Source: Bacteroidales bacterium UBA3290 (GTDB taxonomy: Bacteria; Bacteroidota; Bacteroidia; Bacteroidales; UBA932). Taken from it: a stretch of 14,080 nt of DNA. Each line of letters opens with the position of its first letter. The stretch's first letter is position 1. Made by a program: the position numbers and the translations under genes. The stretch is taken from assembly GCA_002361615.1 (NCBI GenBank), contig DETK01000018.1, forward strand, positions 97,051-111,130. The letters are read 5' to 3'. This document shows, one piece after another, positions 1-6,359 of this stretch. Below the pieces are notes generated by a model, which saw only the letters and a program-made list of their open reading frames with translations, ran no database searches and was not told where the DNA came from.

Positions 1-379
1 TGCCGCCGTAGATGATCAGTTCGTGCGGATGCTGTGCCACGCGCGGGTCCAGGTTGTTCTGGATCATGGCCATGATGGCGGCTGCCTGGCGGGAGCGGGC
101 GGGGTACTCGTCGATCGGACGGGCATACATCTCATAAGAAGGACGGAAACGGTACATATAGATCCGGCCGTACCTGTGCAGTTCTTCCGCGAACTCCGCG
201 GCCAGGACTGCGTGATGCCGCTCCGGGAAATAGCGCAGGGCGTTCTTGAGCGCCAGCACTTTTTCTTCGGGCGAAAGGATATCTTTGCGCTTGGGGGCAT
301 GGTTGATGTCCGGGTCGTAGGCCTTCACCTGCGGCAGTTCATCCGGAATGCCCAGCAATATTTCTTCTTGGAAAGTCAT
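1..379 (-). CDS. hutU: Urocanate hydratase, N-terminal part (gene runs off the left edge)
   Basis: Urocanate hydratase (urocanase) adds water to urocanate to give 4-imidazolone-5-propionate, the second step of histidine degradation, using tightly bound NAD+ in the cytoplasm. Only the first 126 residues are in the window. The protein begins MTFQEEILLGIPDELP and continues with features I recognise from urocanase N-termini: an acidic-basic stretch rich in NHAPKRKDILS, an ALRYFPERHH segment, ELHRYGRIYMYRFRP, and QNNLDPRVAQHPHELIIYGG at the window edge, which leads into the NAD-binding region. The ATG complements 377-379 and lies one base after the stop codon of the upstream formimidoyltransferase gene, so the two are surely co-transcribed and probably translationally coupled. 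The rest of the pathway (hutI, hutH) would be expected further left. Identity is fairly sure; completeness cannot be judged. Confidence 0.9.
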   Translation of the reverse strand, partial: MTFQEEILLGIPDELPQVKAYDPDINHAPKRKDILSPEEKVLALKNALRYFPERHHAVLAAEFAEELHRYGRIYMYRFRPSYEMYARPIDEYPARSRQAAAIMAMIQNNLDPRVAQHPHELIIYGG

Positions 380-380
380 G

Positions 381-2090
381 TTATTGATTGATGTTGTTGT
401 TGACGGCTTCTAGAACCAGTTCTTCCATCGCCTCGGCTTCCAGGAGGATCTTCGCGGCCCGCTCGATCAGCGGTTGGGCCGGGGTCTTGTCCTTGAGACC
501 GGAGGCGTTGATGCGCACGTTGAGTTCGGCGCCACGGCAGGCGGCACGGGCGGCCAGGGCGGCCACGCCGGCATCCGAGGCGGAAGCGGGATTTCCCTTG
601 CGGGCCATTTCGAGGGCCAGCGGCATCGTTTTCAGCGAAGCTTCCATGGTCTTTAGCGGAACGGAAGCGGCATAGAGCGTGGCTTCCTCGATGGCGGCAG
701 CGCGGGCGGCTTTCTCCTCTTCGGTGCCTTTCGGCATACCGAAGCAGGCCATGATCCGGTCGAAGGCGGCGGTGTCTTCGTCCACCAGGTCGAGCAGTTC
801 CTGCATCAGAAGCTGTCCTGCCTCGGCGACGTCGGAGAACTCTTTCCAACGGTCGTCCCAACCGCGCTTGTGGGCGGAGAGGTTGGCCACCATCGTGCCC
901 AGCGCGGAGGCCAGGGCGCCCATATAGGCCGAGATGGAACCGCCGCCCGGTGCGGGCGATTCGGAGGCCGTTTCGCGGGCGAAACCTTCGGCGGTCATCC
1001 GGACGAGGTGATGCCTGCGGGCTTCCTCCGCTTCGTCCTGCATCAGGAATTCAATGACTTTCTCCTTGGGATTGAAAGGCTTCAGGTCGTCGAGCGACAT
1101 CGACTTGACGGCGATTTTCAGGATCTCGCTTTCGTCGATGCCCAGGGAACGCTGCTGACGGGCCAGGTAGAACTTGCCGGCCTCCAGAAGCACCCTCTTC
1201 GGTACCAGACCGACGATCTCGGCACCGGTCACGCGCAGGCCGCGGGCGGCAGCAGCGCGGGAAACCTCCTCGTAGGCCATGTGGAGCGGCGTGGCGTCGA
1301 TGTCGGTGATGTTCATCGACACCTGGGCGATGCCGTATTCGTCGATATACCAGCCGATGGCCTTGCAACCCTTCAGCGTACCGGGAATCCAGATCTGCTC
1401 GCCCTTCTCGTCCTTGAGCAGTTTGCCGGTGAGCGAACCGCCTTCGCGGGCCTTGCGGCCTTTCTCGCGCACGTCGAAGGCGATGGCCATCGCCCGGCGG
1501 GTGGAGGTGGTGTTGAGGTTGTAGTTCACGGCGACCAGGAAGTTGCGGGCGCCGACGTTCGTCGCGCCGCAGCGGGCCACGGTGTCGTTGTATGCCGTCG
1601 GGCCGAAGTCGGGACGGCGGGCCGGGTCGGCGATCTTCTCGGGCAGGGCCTCGTATTCGCCTGCGCGGCAGACGGCCAGGTTCTTGCGCTCCGGCTTGAA
1701 GGCGGCAGCCTCGTAGCAGTAGCAGGGAATGCCCAGTTCTTCATAAAGACGTTTCGCCAGCTCTCTTGCCAACGAAGCGCACTCCTCAAGCGTAATGCCC
1801 GACACGGGGATGAGCGGAAGCACGTCCGTCGCGCCCGAGCGGGGATGGGCGCCGTGGTGGTGTCGCATATCGATGAGTTCCTGCGCCTTGGCTGCGCCGC
1901 GGAAAGCGGCTTCGCACACGGCGGCCGGCTCGCCGACGAAGGTGACGACGGTGCGGTTGGTGGCTTCACCCGGATCCACGTCGAGCACCTTTACGCCCTC
2001 GACCGATCCGATGGCGGCGACGATGTTGTCAATGACCGATTTATCGCGTCCCTCGCTGTAGTTGGGTACGCATTCGACGATTTGTTTCAT
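381..2090 (-). CDS. ftcD: Bifunctional glutamate formimidoyltransferase / formimidotetrahydrofolate cyclodeaminase
   Basis: This 569-residue cytoplasmic enzyme moves the formimino group of N-formimino-L-glutamate (from histidine) to tetrahydrofolate, then deaminates the product to 5,10-methenyl-THF plus ammonia. The N-terminal formimidoyltransferase half (about residues 1-300) starts MKQIVECVPNYSEGR and has the RHHHGAHPRSGATDVLPLIPV motif. His82 there falls at the same position as the catalytic His82 I recall from mammalian FTCD. A charged linker follows (about 325-365), then the cyclodeaminase half with SESPAPGGGSISAYMGALASALGTMVANL and DEDTAAFDRIMACFGMP (about 370-450). The total length matches mammalian bifunctional FTCD. 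In Bacteroides thetaiotaomicron, as I recall, the two activities are encoded by separate hut-operon genes, so the fusion is of mild interest. It is the first visible gene of the operon, with hutU one base downstream. A TATCTTTG -7 box about 47 bases upstream supports this ATG. Confidence 0.95.
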   Translation of the reverse strand: MKQIVECVPNYSEGRDKSVIDNIVAAIGSVEGVKVLDVDPGEATNRTVVTFVGEPAAVCEAAFRGAAKAQELIDMRHHHGAHPRSGATDVLPLIPVSGITLEECASLARELAKRLYEELGIPCYCYEAAAFKPERKNLAVCRAGEYEALPEKIADPARRPDFGPTAYNDTVARCGATNVGARNFLVAVNYNLNTTSTRRAMAIAFDVREKGRKAREGGSLTGKLLKDEKGEQIWIPGTLKGCKAIGWYIDEYGIAQVSMNITDIDATPLHMAYEEVSRAAAARGLRVTGAEIVGLVPKRVLLEAGKFYLARQQRSLGIDESEILKIAVKSMSLDDLKPFNPKEKVIEFLMQDEAEEARRHHLVRMTAEGFARETASESPAPGGGSISAYMGALASALGTMVANLSAHKRGWDDRWKEFSDVAEAGQLLMQELLDLVDEDTAAFDRIMACFGMPKGTEEEKAARAAAIEEATLYAASVPLKTMEASLKTMPLALEMARKGNPASASDAGVAALAARAACRGAELNVRINASGLKDKTPAQPLIERAAKILLEAEAMEELVLEAVNNNINQ

Positions 2091-2136
2091 ATAAATGCAA
2101 TTGTTAGACGTTTCATTGATGAATGGTTAAGAATTT

Positions 2137-2144
2137 CAAAGATA
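2137..2144 (-). promoter_or_regulatory. Bacteroidota-type -7 box for the ftcD-hutU operon
   Basis: The minus strand reads TATCTTTG, an exact match to the Bacteroidota -7 consensus TAnnTTTG, preceded by ATTTCG. The expected transcription start, about 5 bases downstream, leaves a leader of roughly 40 bases before the ATG complementing 2088-2090. No clear TTTG -33 element is present at the usual spacing. The same 14 bases (CAAAGATACGAAAT on the plus strand) recur at 7763-7776. Confidence 0.6.
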
Positions 2145-2236
2145 CGAAATAAATCGTTATCTGCGGCGCCGTGCCGTCGAAATAATCCATGGTTCGATAT
2201 TTGAAAGGCAAGCGGATAATTGTTTGTTTTTATCTT

Positions 2237-2244
2237 TAATTTTG
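2237..2244 (+). promoter_or_regulatory. Bacteroidota-type -7 box for the csgG-like operon
   Basis: TAATTTTG matches TAnnTTTG; the overlapping TATCTTTA at 2231-2238 is a second near-match. Either would start the transcript at about 2243-2250. The in-frame ATG at 2249 would then lie on or before the start of the mRNA, so the ATG at 2279 is the better start, with a leader of about 30 bases. The region 2145-2230 between this box and the opposite promoter shows no gene. Confidence 0.5.
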
Positions 2245-2278
2245 CAAGATGAAACGAGAATCATTCAATACCGATACG

Positions 2279-3157
2279 ATGAAAAGATTTATGCGTACCC
2301 TTTTGGTCGTCGTGGTAGCCGTCCTGGCTGCCGCCCCTGTCTTCGCGCAGGAGAAGACCATCAAACGGAAAGTGGCCATCGGCCGTTTCACCAACGAGAC
2401 CCAGTATGGAAAGGGCCTGTTCTATGACAAGGAAAACGACCCGATGCGCAAACAGGCGCTCGACATCCTCTCTTCGAAACTCGCCCAGAGCGGCAAGTTC
2501 ATCCTCCTGGAACGGGAAGATCTCGACGTCCTCGTCCGTGAAGCCGGCGACCAGATGAACAAGATCGGCGCCGATTACATCATCCTGGGCTCCATCACGG
2601 AATACGGCCGCAAGAACGAAGGTAACGAGAGTATCTTCTCCTCGTCCAAGACCCAGACCGTCGAGGCGGGCGTCAGCGTCCGTCTGGTCGAGGCGGCCAC
2701 CGGCCTGATCATCTACTCCGACGAGGCCAAGGGCTATGCCGAAACCACGACCAAGCAGACCCTCGGCATCGGCGGCACCGCCGGCTTCGATGCCACCCTC
2801 AGCGACAAAGCGATCTCCGCAGCGCTCACGCAGCTGGTGGAGAACATCATCAACAAGTGTATGGACAAGCCCTGGCGTTCCTATCTGCTGGCCGAAGACG
2901 CCGGTTCGTACATCATCTCCGGCGGCCAAGCCCAAGGCATCGCCGTGGGCGACAAGTTCAATGTCTATAAGAAAGGCCGCAAGGTCAAGAATCCGCAGAC
3001 CGGTATGGAGATCGAACTGCCCGGTACGCTCATCGGCGTGGTGACGGTGCTCAGTTCGTTCGGCGACACGCCGGAGACGGAAATCTCCTTCTGCTCCTAT
3101 GCGGGCCAGGACCTCGACGAAGAACATCTCGACAATTATTACATCCTTGACGAATAA
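2279..3157 (+). CDS. CsgG/HfaB-family outer-membrane secretion/assembly protein
   Basis: A 292-residue exported protein of the CsgG family, whose best-known member is the outer-membrane channel for curli subunits. It begins MKRFMRTLLVVVVAVLAAAPVFAQ, a signal peptide with a likely signal-peptidase-I site after VFA. The mature part opens with KRKVAIGRFTNETQYGKG, followed by the CsgG-type core: DILSSKLAQSGKFILLERED, IGADYIILGSITEYG and VEAGVSVRLVEAATGLIIYSDEA. The C-terminal segment (about 200-290: GIAVGDKFNVYKKGRKVKNPQTGMEI...IGVV) resembles the small beta domain seen at the end of FlgT-like proteins (inference). Unlike E. coli CsgG there is no lipobox cysteine. The start at 2279 is chosen over the in-frame ATG at 2249 because it begins the signal peptide directly and lies downstream of the predicted transcription start. 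It is the first gene of a five-gene operon. Substrate unknown; curli genes are absent. Confidence 0.85.
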   Translation: MKRFMRTLLVVVVAVLAAAPVFAQEKTIKRKVAIGRFTNETQYGKGLFYDKENDPMRKQALDILSSKLAQSGKFILLEREDLDVLVREAGDQMNKIGADYIILGSITEYGRKNEGNESIFSSSKTQTVEAGVSVRLVEAATGLIIYSDEAKGYAETTTKQTLGIGGTAGFDATLSDKAISAALTQLVENIINKCMDKPWRSYLLAEDAGSYIISGGQAQGIAVGDKFNVYKKGRKVKNPQTGMEIELPGTLIGVVTVLSSFGDTPETEISFCSYAGQDLDEEHLDNYYILDE

Positions 3158-3160
3158 GCC

Positions 3161-3502
3161 ATGAAAAGACTTTTCCTAGTTCTCTTTGCGGCAGCCCTGA
3201 TGCTGACGGGCTGCGGCGTGGGTTCCCACACCGTGGTATCCGGCCGTAGCGATGAAGCCGGCCTGATCGTTTTCGCCGACCGTTCCTACCCCGTGGAAGT
3301 GACCATCGACCACAATACCTATCACGTCTATACCGTGAAGGACAGCCAGTTCAAAAGAAAACGCAACATCAGGAAAACGGCTGAGAACATGATTACGATC
3401 CGTCCCGGCGTCCACGAGGTGATCGTCCGCCGTCATGGCCAAAGGGTCCTGAGCCAGCGGATCTTCGTCTCTGCCGGCGATACGAAGGTCATTACGCTAT
3501 GA
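3161..3502 (+). CDS. Small lipoprotein of unknown function in the csgG-like operon
   Basis: A 113-residue predicted lipoprotein. The signal peptide MKRLFLVLFAAALMLTGC carries an LTGC lipobox with Cys18 as the lipidated residue. The mature part is short and looks all-beta: GLIVFADRSYPVEVTIDHNTYHVYTV, a basic stretch FKRKRNIRK, and MITIRPGVHEVIVRRHGQRVLSQRIFVSAGDTKVITL at the C-terminus. The last part reads like a PEGA-type beta sandwich, a fold common in surface and periplasmic proteins (a weak inference from pattern only). The gene starts three bases after the csgG-like stop, and its TGA overlaps the next ATG (ATGA, 3499-3502), so it is translationally coupled in the operon. No acidic surface-export signal follows the cysteine, so a periplasm-facing location is more likely. 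I do not recognise a named family. Confidence 0.85.
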   Translation: MKRLFLVLFAAALMLTGCGVGSHTVVSGRSDEAGLIVFADRSYPVEVTIDHNTYHVYTVKDSQFKRKRNIRKTAENMITIRPGVHEVIVRRHGQRVLSQRIFVSAGDTKVITL

Positions 3503-3948
3503 GACGGATCCTTCCGCTTGTCGTCCTGGCGGCCGGACTGCTGCTTACCGCTTGTGGTCCGACCGCCCAGATCCTTTATAACTGGGGCGGCGAATACGAT
3601 GGCGTGACCGAATACGAGCGCCTGGCCTATCGCTCTTCGGCAACGGAGAGCCCCGAGAGCCTTTGCTCGATGCTGGTCATGTACGAGCGGCTGGTCAACA
3701 ATCCGGGCGGCTGGCGCCAGGTGCCCCCTCCGGGCATCTGCGCGGAATACGCCTGGCTGCTGGCCCAGCCCGAAACGCTCACCGCTTTCTCGCAGCACGC
3801 TTCTTCGCGTCAGAAGGAATCCCTTTCTTACGCAGTGTCCTCCGCAGCTTTCCAGGCAAGAAGCCGGGAACTTTTCGAGATGGAGATGCGCCTGTATCCT
3901 GAATCCATTACCTTCATCAAGCCGCTGGCTGAAAGACTGTTCAAGTGA
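3499..3948 (+). CDS. DUF4810-family lipoprotein
   Basis: A 149-residue predicted lipoprotein (MRRILPLVVLAAGLLLTAC, lipobox LTAC, Cys19). It matches what I know of DUF4810 proteins. Just after the lipid anchor is LYNWGGEYDGVTEYE, comparable to the LYxWGxY start of the family; in the middle VPPPGICAEYAWLL corresponds to the VPPGLHAxLGxLY segment; the C-terminus LFEMEMRLYPESITFIKPLAERLFK matches the F..E..LFPES..FM..L ending. Between these is an extra serine-rich stretch, which makes it somewhat longer than the proteobacterial members (about 110-125 residues). The helical middle may be TPR-like (inference). The gene overlaps its upstream neighbour by four bases and is one base from the next, the GNA1162-type gene, which is its usual partner. 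Confidence 0.8.
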   Translation: MRRILPLVVLAAGLLLTACGPTAQILYNWGGEYDGVTEYERLAYRSSATESPESLCSMLVMYERLVNNPGGWRQVPPPGICAEYAWLLAQPETLTAFSQHASSRQKESLSYAVSSAAFQARSRELFEMEMRLYPESITFIKPLAERLFK

Positions 3949-3949
3949 T

Positions 3950-4642
3950 ATGAGAAAGATTGTTCCCCTTTTCGTTCTCGTAGTGCTGCTTTCCGCATGC
4001 GGCGCTTCGTCCGATCTGACGCGCGGCCAGCTCTATCCCGGTATGTATGAGGAGAAGCCTGTGACGCTGCTCGTCATGCCCCCGATCAACAATTCGGCCA
4101 ATGTGGAGGCGAAAGAGCTGCTCTATACCTCCATCAGCCGTCCGTTGGCAGAAGCCGGCTACTATGTGATTCCGCCGTCGCTGGCGATGGCCGTCCTCCG
4201 GCAGGAGAGCGGTTACGACGCGGAACTGTTCCTCGACAAGCCGCTCAAGCAGTTCCACGAATTCTTCGGCGCCGATGCCGTGGTGTTCTCCGTCATCGAG
4301 TCCTGGGCCAAGCAGGGCCTGGGCATCAATACGGAAATCCGCTACATCATCAAATCGGCCCTCACCGACCAGGTGCTGTTCGACCGCACCTGCAACCTGT
4401 TCCTTGACCTGTCGGTCAATTCGGGCAGTTCTTCCGATAGTGGACGCTCCCTGCTGTCTATCCTGGTGGATGTGGCCGCCGGTGCGATCAACACGGCGCT
4501 GACCGACCATATCGAAGCCGCCCGCAAGGCCAACTACTACATTTTCCGTGACCTCCCGGTCGGAAAATACGACAACCTCTTCCTTCAGGACCAGGATGTC
4601 AGTACCGATCCCCAGAATGTCACAAAATACGTAAAAGAATAA
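3950..4642 (+). CDS. GNA1162/DUF799-family lipoprotein
   Basis: A 230-residue predicted lipoprotein (lipobox LSAC, Cys17). It closely follows the GNA1162 (DUF799) pattern known from Neisseria and many other Gram-negatives: EEKPVTLLVMPPINNSANVEAKELLYTSI, then SRPLAEAGYYVIPPSLAMAVL, FHEFFGADAVVFSVIESW, EIRYIIKSALTDQVLFDRT, and a Ser/Gly-rich loop before an amphipathic stretch LLSILVDVAAGAINTALTDHIEAARKANYYIF. As I recall, the crystal structure of GNA1162 resembles the N-terminal domain of TolB, and the family is proposed to act with a CsgG-like partner in transport at the outer membrane, although its function is not settled. The gene order CsgG-like, DUF4810, DUF799 is the conserved module. The extra C-terminal tail after PVGKYDN is unusual. 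It ends three bases before the fimbrillin-like gene. Confidence 0.85.
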   Translation: MRKIVPLFVLVVLLSACGASSDLTRGQLYPGMYEEKPVTLLVMPPINNSANVEAKELLYTSISRPLAEAGYYVIPPSLAMAVLRQESGYDAELFLDKPLKQFHEFFGADAVVFSVIESWAKQGLGINTEIRYIIKSALTDQVLFDRTCNLFLDLSVNSGSSSDSGRSLLSILVDVAAGAINTALTDHIEAARKANYYIFRDLPVGKYDNLFLQDQDVSTDPQNVTKYVKE

Positions 4643-4645
4643 AAA

Positions 4646-6307
4646 ATGAAACGCCTGCTTTCCCTCGCCCTGTCCTTCCTGCTCCTGGCCCTTGCTGCAT
4701 CGTGTCACGAGCAGGCAAAATATGAAGACGGTCAGCAGCTCAGCTGCGAACTGTCCTTTACGGGAGGCTATACAGGCTACAAATACACGAAAGCGGCCGT
4801 CATCGAGGGCGACGCCTTCATCCCGGTATGGAAAGAAGGAGACGTGGTCGCCGTCTATGCCTTCGACAAGGAGAATAAAGACCAGCCCGTCCATATCGGT
4901 AACCTGAAAGCCCAGTCGGAGGGCGTCGAATCGACGCTCACGGGCACGCTGAATTTCGTCTATGGGGATGCGGTATCGGGAAAGATCGATATGGGCGACC
5001 TGAGCACGGGCAAGCTGGTCTTCGTCACCCCCGGCGACAAGTTCTCCCTGCAGGACCAGAAAGGGAAACTCGAGGACCTTCTCGGCAAATACAGTTACCG
5101 CACGGCGGAGGGCAAGGTCTTTACCATTGACCTGGAAGGCGGATATATGTCGCTCGAGAGCCAGACGGTCCGCTTTACCACCCCGCTTGCCGTCCTCCAG
5201 ATCTCCATCGTGGACTGGAGGGGCAATCCCATCGCACCGGCCCGCGTTTCGATTTCGGCCGAAAACGCGAAAGGAGAAACCTTCCTGGTGCAGCGCACAT
5301 CGCTTTTCAGCGATCCTGTCACCGGGCCGGTGAACCTGATGGCCGACGGCGCCTCCAGCACTTTTGTCGCGGCGCTGTATCCTGCCAAGAGCGAAGCGAT
5401 GCGCTACAAGATTGTCGCGACGGCCGGCGCTCTGACTTACGAAGGTTCGATCGGATCGCTCCTTCTGGAAAGCGGGCACGTCTATGCGCAGAAAGTCAAG
5501 CTGGACCGTACCGTCGACCTGTCTTCCATCACGAGCGGATTCATCGCGCAGGACAGGGATGTACTGAAAGGCACCGGGACGCAGGCCTTCACGATTGCGG
5601 AGGGAGCGGTCATCACCTTGGCCGGCGTTGACCTGACGCTGGAAGACGGCATCCTCTGCGCTGGTTCTACGCGCATCCAACTCGCGGAAGGCACGGTCAA
5701 CAACATCCGCTCGGCCGGTACGGGCATCCAGGTCGGACCGGTCGGCACTTCGCTGGGAATCAGCGGAGAAGGTACACTCAACGTGAAGGCGGAAGCCACT
5801 GCCATCGGCGGCTCCTCCAGCCGCGACTGCGGCCATATCGTCATCGAGGGCGGCATCATCACGGCCATCAGCGGCGAAGCTTCCGGTGCCGGTATCGGTT
5901 CCGGCAAGCGGCATTCGTGCGGCCAGATCATCATCCGCGGTGGAACGATCGTAGCGCAGGGTGGGGCAGGCGCCGGCATCGGCGCCGATGAATTCGGCCG
6001 GTGCTCGGACATCACGATTTCCGGTGGCTCCATCATTGCCCGCTCCGACCGGCGGGGTGCCGGCATCGGCTCCGGCGACCGCGGCACCTGCGGCAAGATC
6101 ACTATCTCAGGCGATGTCCAGCGGCTCGAAGCGAGCAAAGGGGTAACCGGCGAGATGTACATCGGTGCAGGGCTCAAGGGCGAGAGCGGCACCGTCACCA
6201 TCGACGGCGTGAAAGATCCGACCCCGGAGAGCAACTTCCCGCATTTTACCTCGACGATTCTCGAGAACCGTTACGTCAACGATACCTGGCTGCTGGAACG
6301 GCGCTGA
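4646..6307 (+). CDS. Fimbrillin-like lipoprotein with C-terminal cysteine-containing repeats
   Basis: A 553-residue predicted lipoprotein. MKRLLSLALSFLLLALAASC gives a lipobox with Cys20, followed by HEQAKYEDG, a mildly acidic stretch that could favour surface export in Bacteroidota (weak). The N-terminal domain (about 30-270) has the look of the fimbrillin (Mfa-like) family: YTKAAVIEGDAFIPVWKEGDVVAVYAFDKEN, a later VRFTTPLAVLQISI and ASSTFVAALYPAKSEAMRYKIVA. The second part (about 300-520) is glycine- and beta-rich. It contains four clear repeats of 28-29 residues starting near 386, 415, 443 and 472, each with (A/G)(A/G)IG, one Cys followed by a hydrophobic strand, and GG.I, then a partial fifth unit near 505. 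This pattern suggests a beta-helix or solenoid (inference). It is the last gene of the operon, three bases after the GNA1162-type gene, and is a plausible client of that apparatus. Ligand unknown. Confidence 0.8.
   Translation: MKRLLSLALSFLLLALAASCHEQAKYEDGQQLSCELSFTGGYTGYKYTKAAVIEGDAFIPVWKEGDVVAVYAFDKENKDQPVHIGNLKAQSEGVESTLTGTLNFVYGDAVSGKIDMGDLSTGKLVFVTPGDKFSLQDQKGKLEDLLGKYSYRTAEGKVFTIDLEGGYMSLESQTVRFTTPLAVLQISIVDWRGNPIAPARVSISAENAKGETFLVQRTSLFSDPVTGPVNLMADGASSTFVAALYPAKSEAMRYKIVATAGALTYEGSIGSLLLESGHVYAQKVKLDRTVDLSSITSGFIAQDRDVLKGTGTQAFTIAEGAVITLAGVDLTLEDGILCAGSTRIQLAEGTVNNIRSAGTGIQVGPVGTSLGISGEGTLNVKAEATAIGGSSSRDCGHIVIEGGIITAISGEASGAGIGSGKRHSCGQIIIRGGTIVAQGGAGAGIGADEFGRCSDITISGGSIIARSDRRGAGIGSGDRGTCGKITISGDVQRLEASKGVTGEMYIGAGLKGESGTVTIDGVKDPTPESNFPHFTSTILENRYVNDTWLLERR
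5801..6205 (+). repeat. Coding repeat array of 28-29 residues in the fimbrillin-like protein
   Basis: Four units begin at about residues 386, 415, 443 and 472 with AIGG, AGIGS, AGIGA and AGIGS. Each has one cysteine in the same phase (RDCGHI, HSCGQI, GRCSDI, GTCGKI) followed by a strand and a GG turn. A degenerate fifth unit (IGAGLKGESGTVTIDG) lacks the cysteine. DNA identity between units is low, so this is an old protein repeat and not a recent tandem duplication. Confidence 0.75.
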
Positions 6308-6359
6308 GCCCCGGCAGGGGCGGCGAGGAGCAAGGCCGGGTTCAGGCGCAGGTGTACCG

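Noticed and set aside
870..2204. A 444-codon open frame on the plus strand, antisense to ftcD
   Set aside because: It mirrors a strongly conserved enzyme gene. Its translation is rich in Gly, Val, Asp and Arg with no recognisable domain, as expected for the antisense of GC-rich coding DNA.
2249..2278. Upstream ATG of the CsgG-like gene as the true start
   Set aside because: It would put ten hydrophilic residues before a textbook signal peptide and lies at or before the expected transcription start.
2261..3127. A 288-codon open frame on the minus strand opposite the CsgG-like gene
   Set aside because: Antisense shadow of a recognised family; no signal peptide, domain or promoter.
3941..5914. 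A 657-codon open frame on the minus strand across the GNA1162-type and fimbrillin-like genes
   Set aside because: It spans two well-supported genes and their junction, has shadow-type composition (Arg/Asp/Gly/Val), and has no promoter or recognisable motif.
6308..6321. GCCCC/GGGGC hairpin between the fimbrillin-like gene and the dcu gene
   Set aside because: Only 5 bp, no T run on either strand; too weak to call a terminator, although transcripts must end near here.
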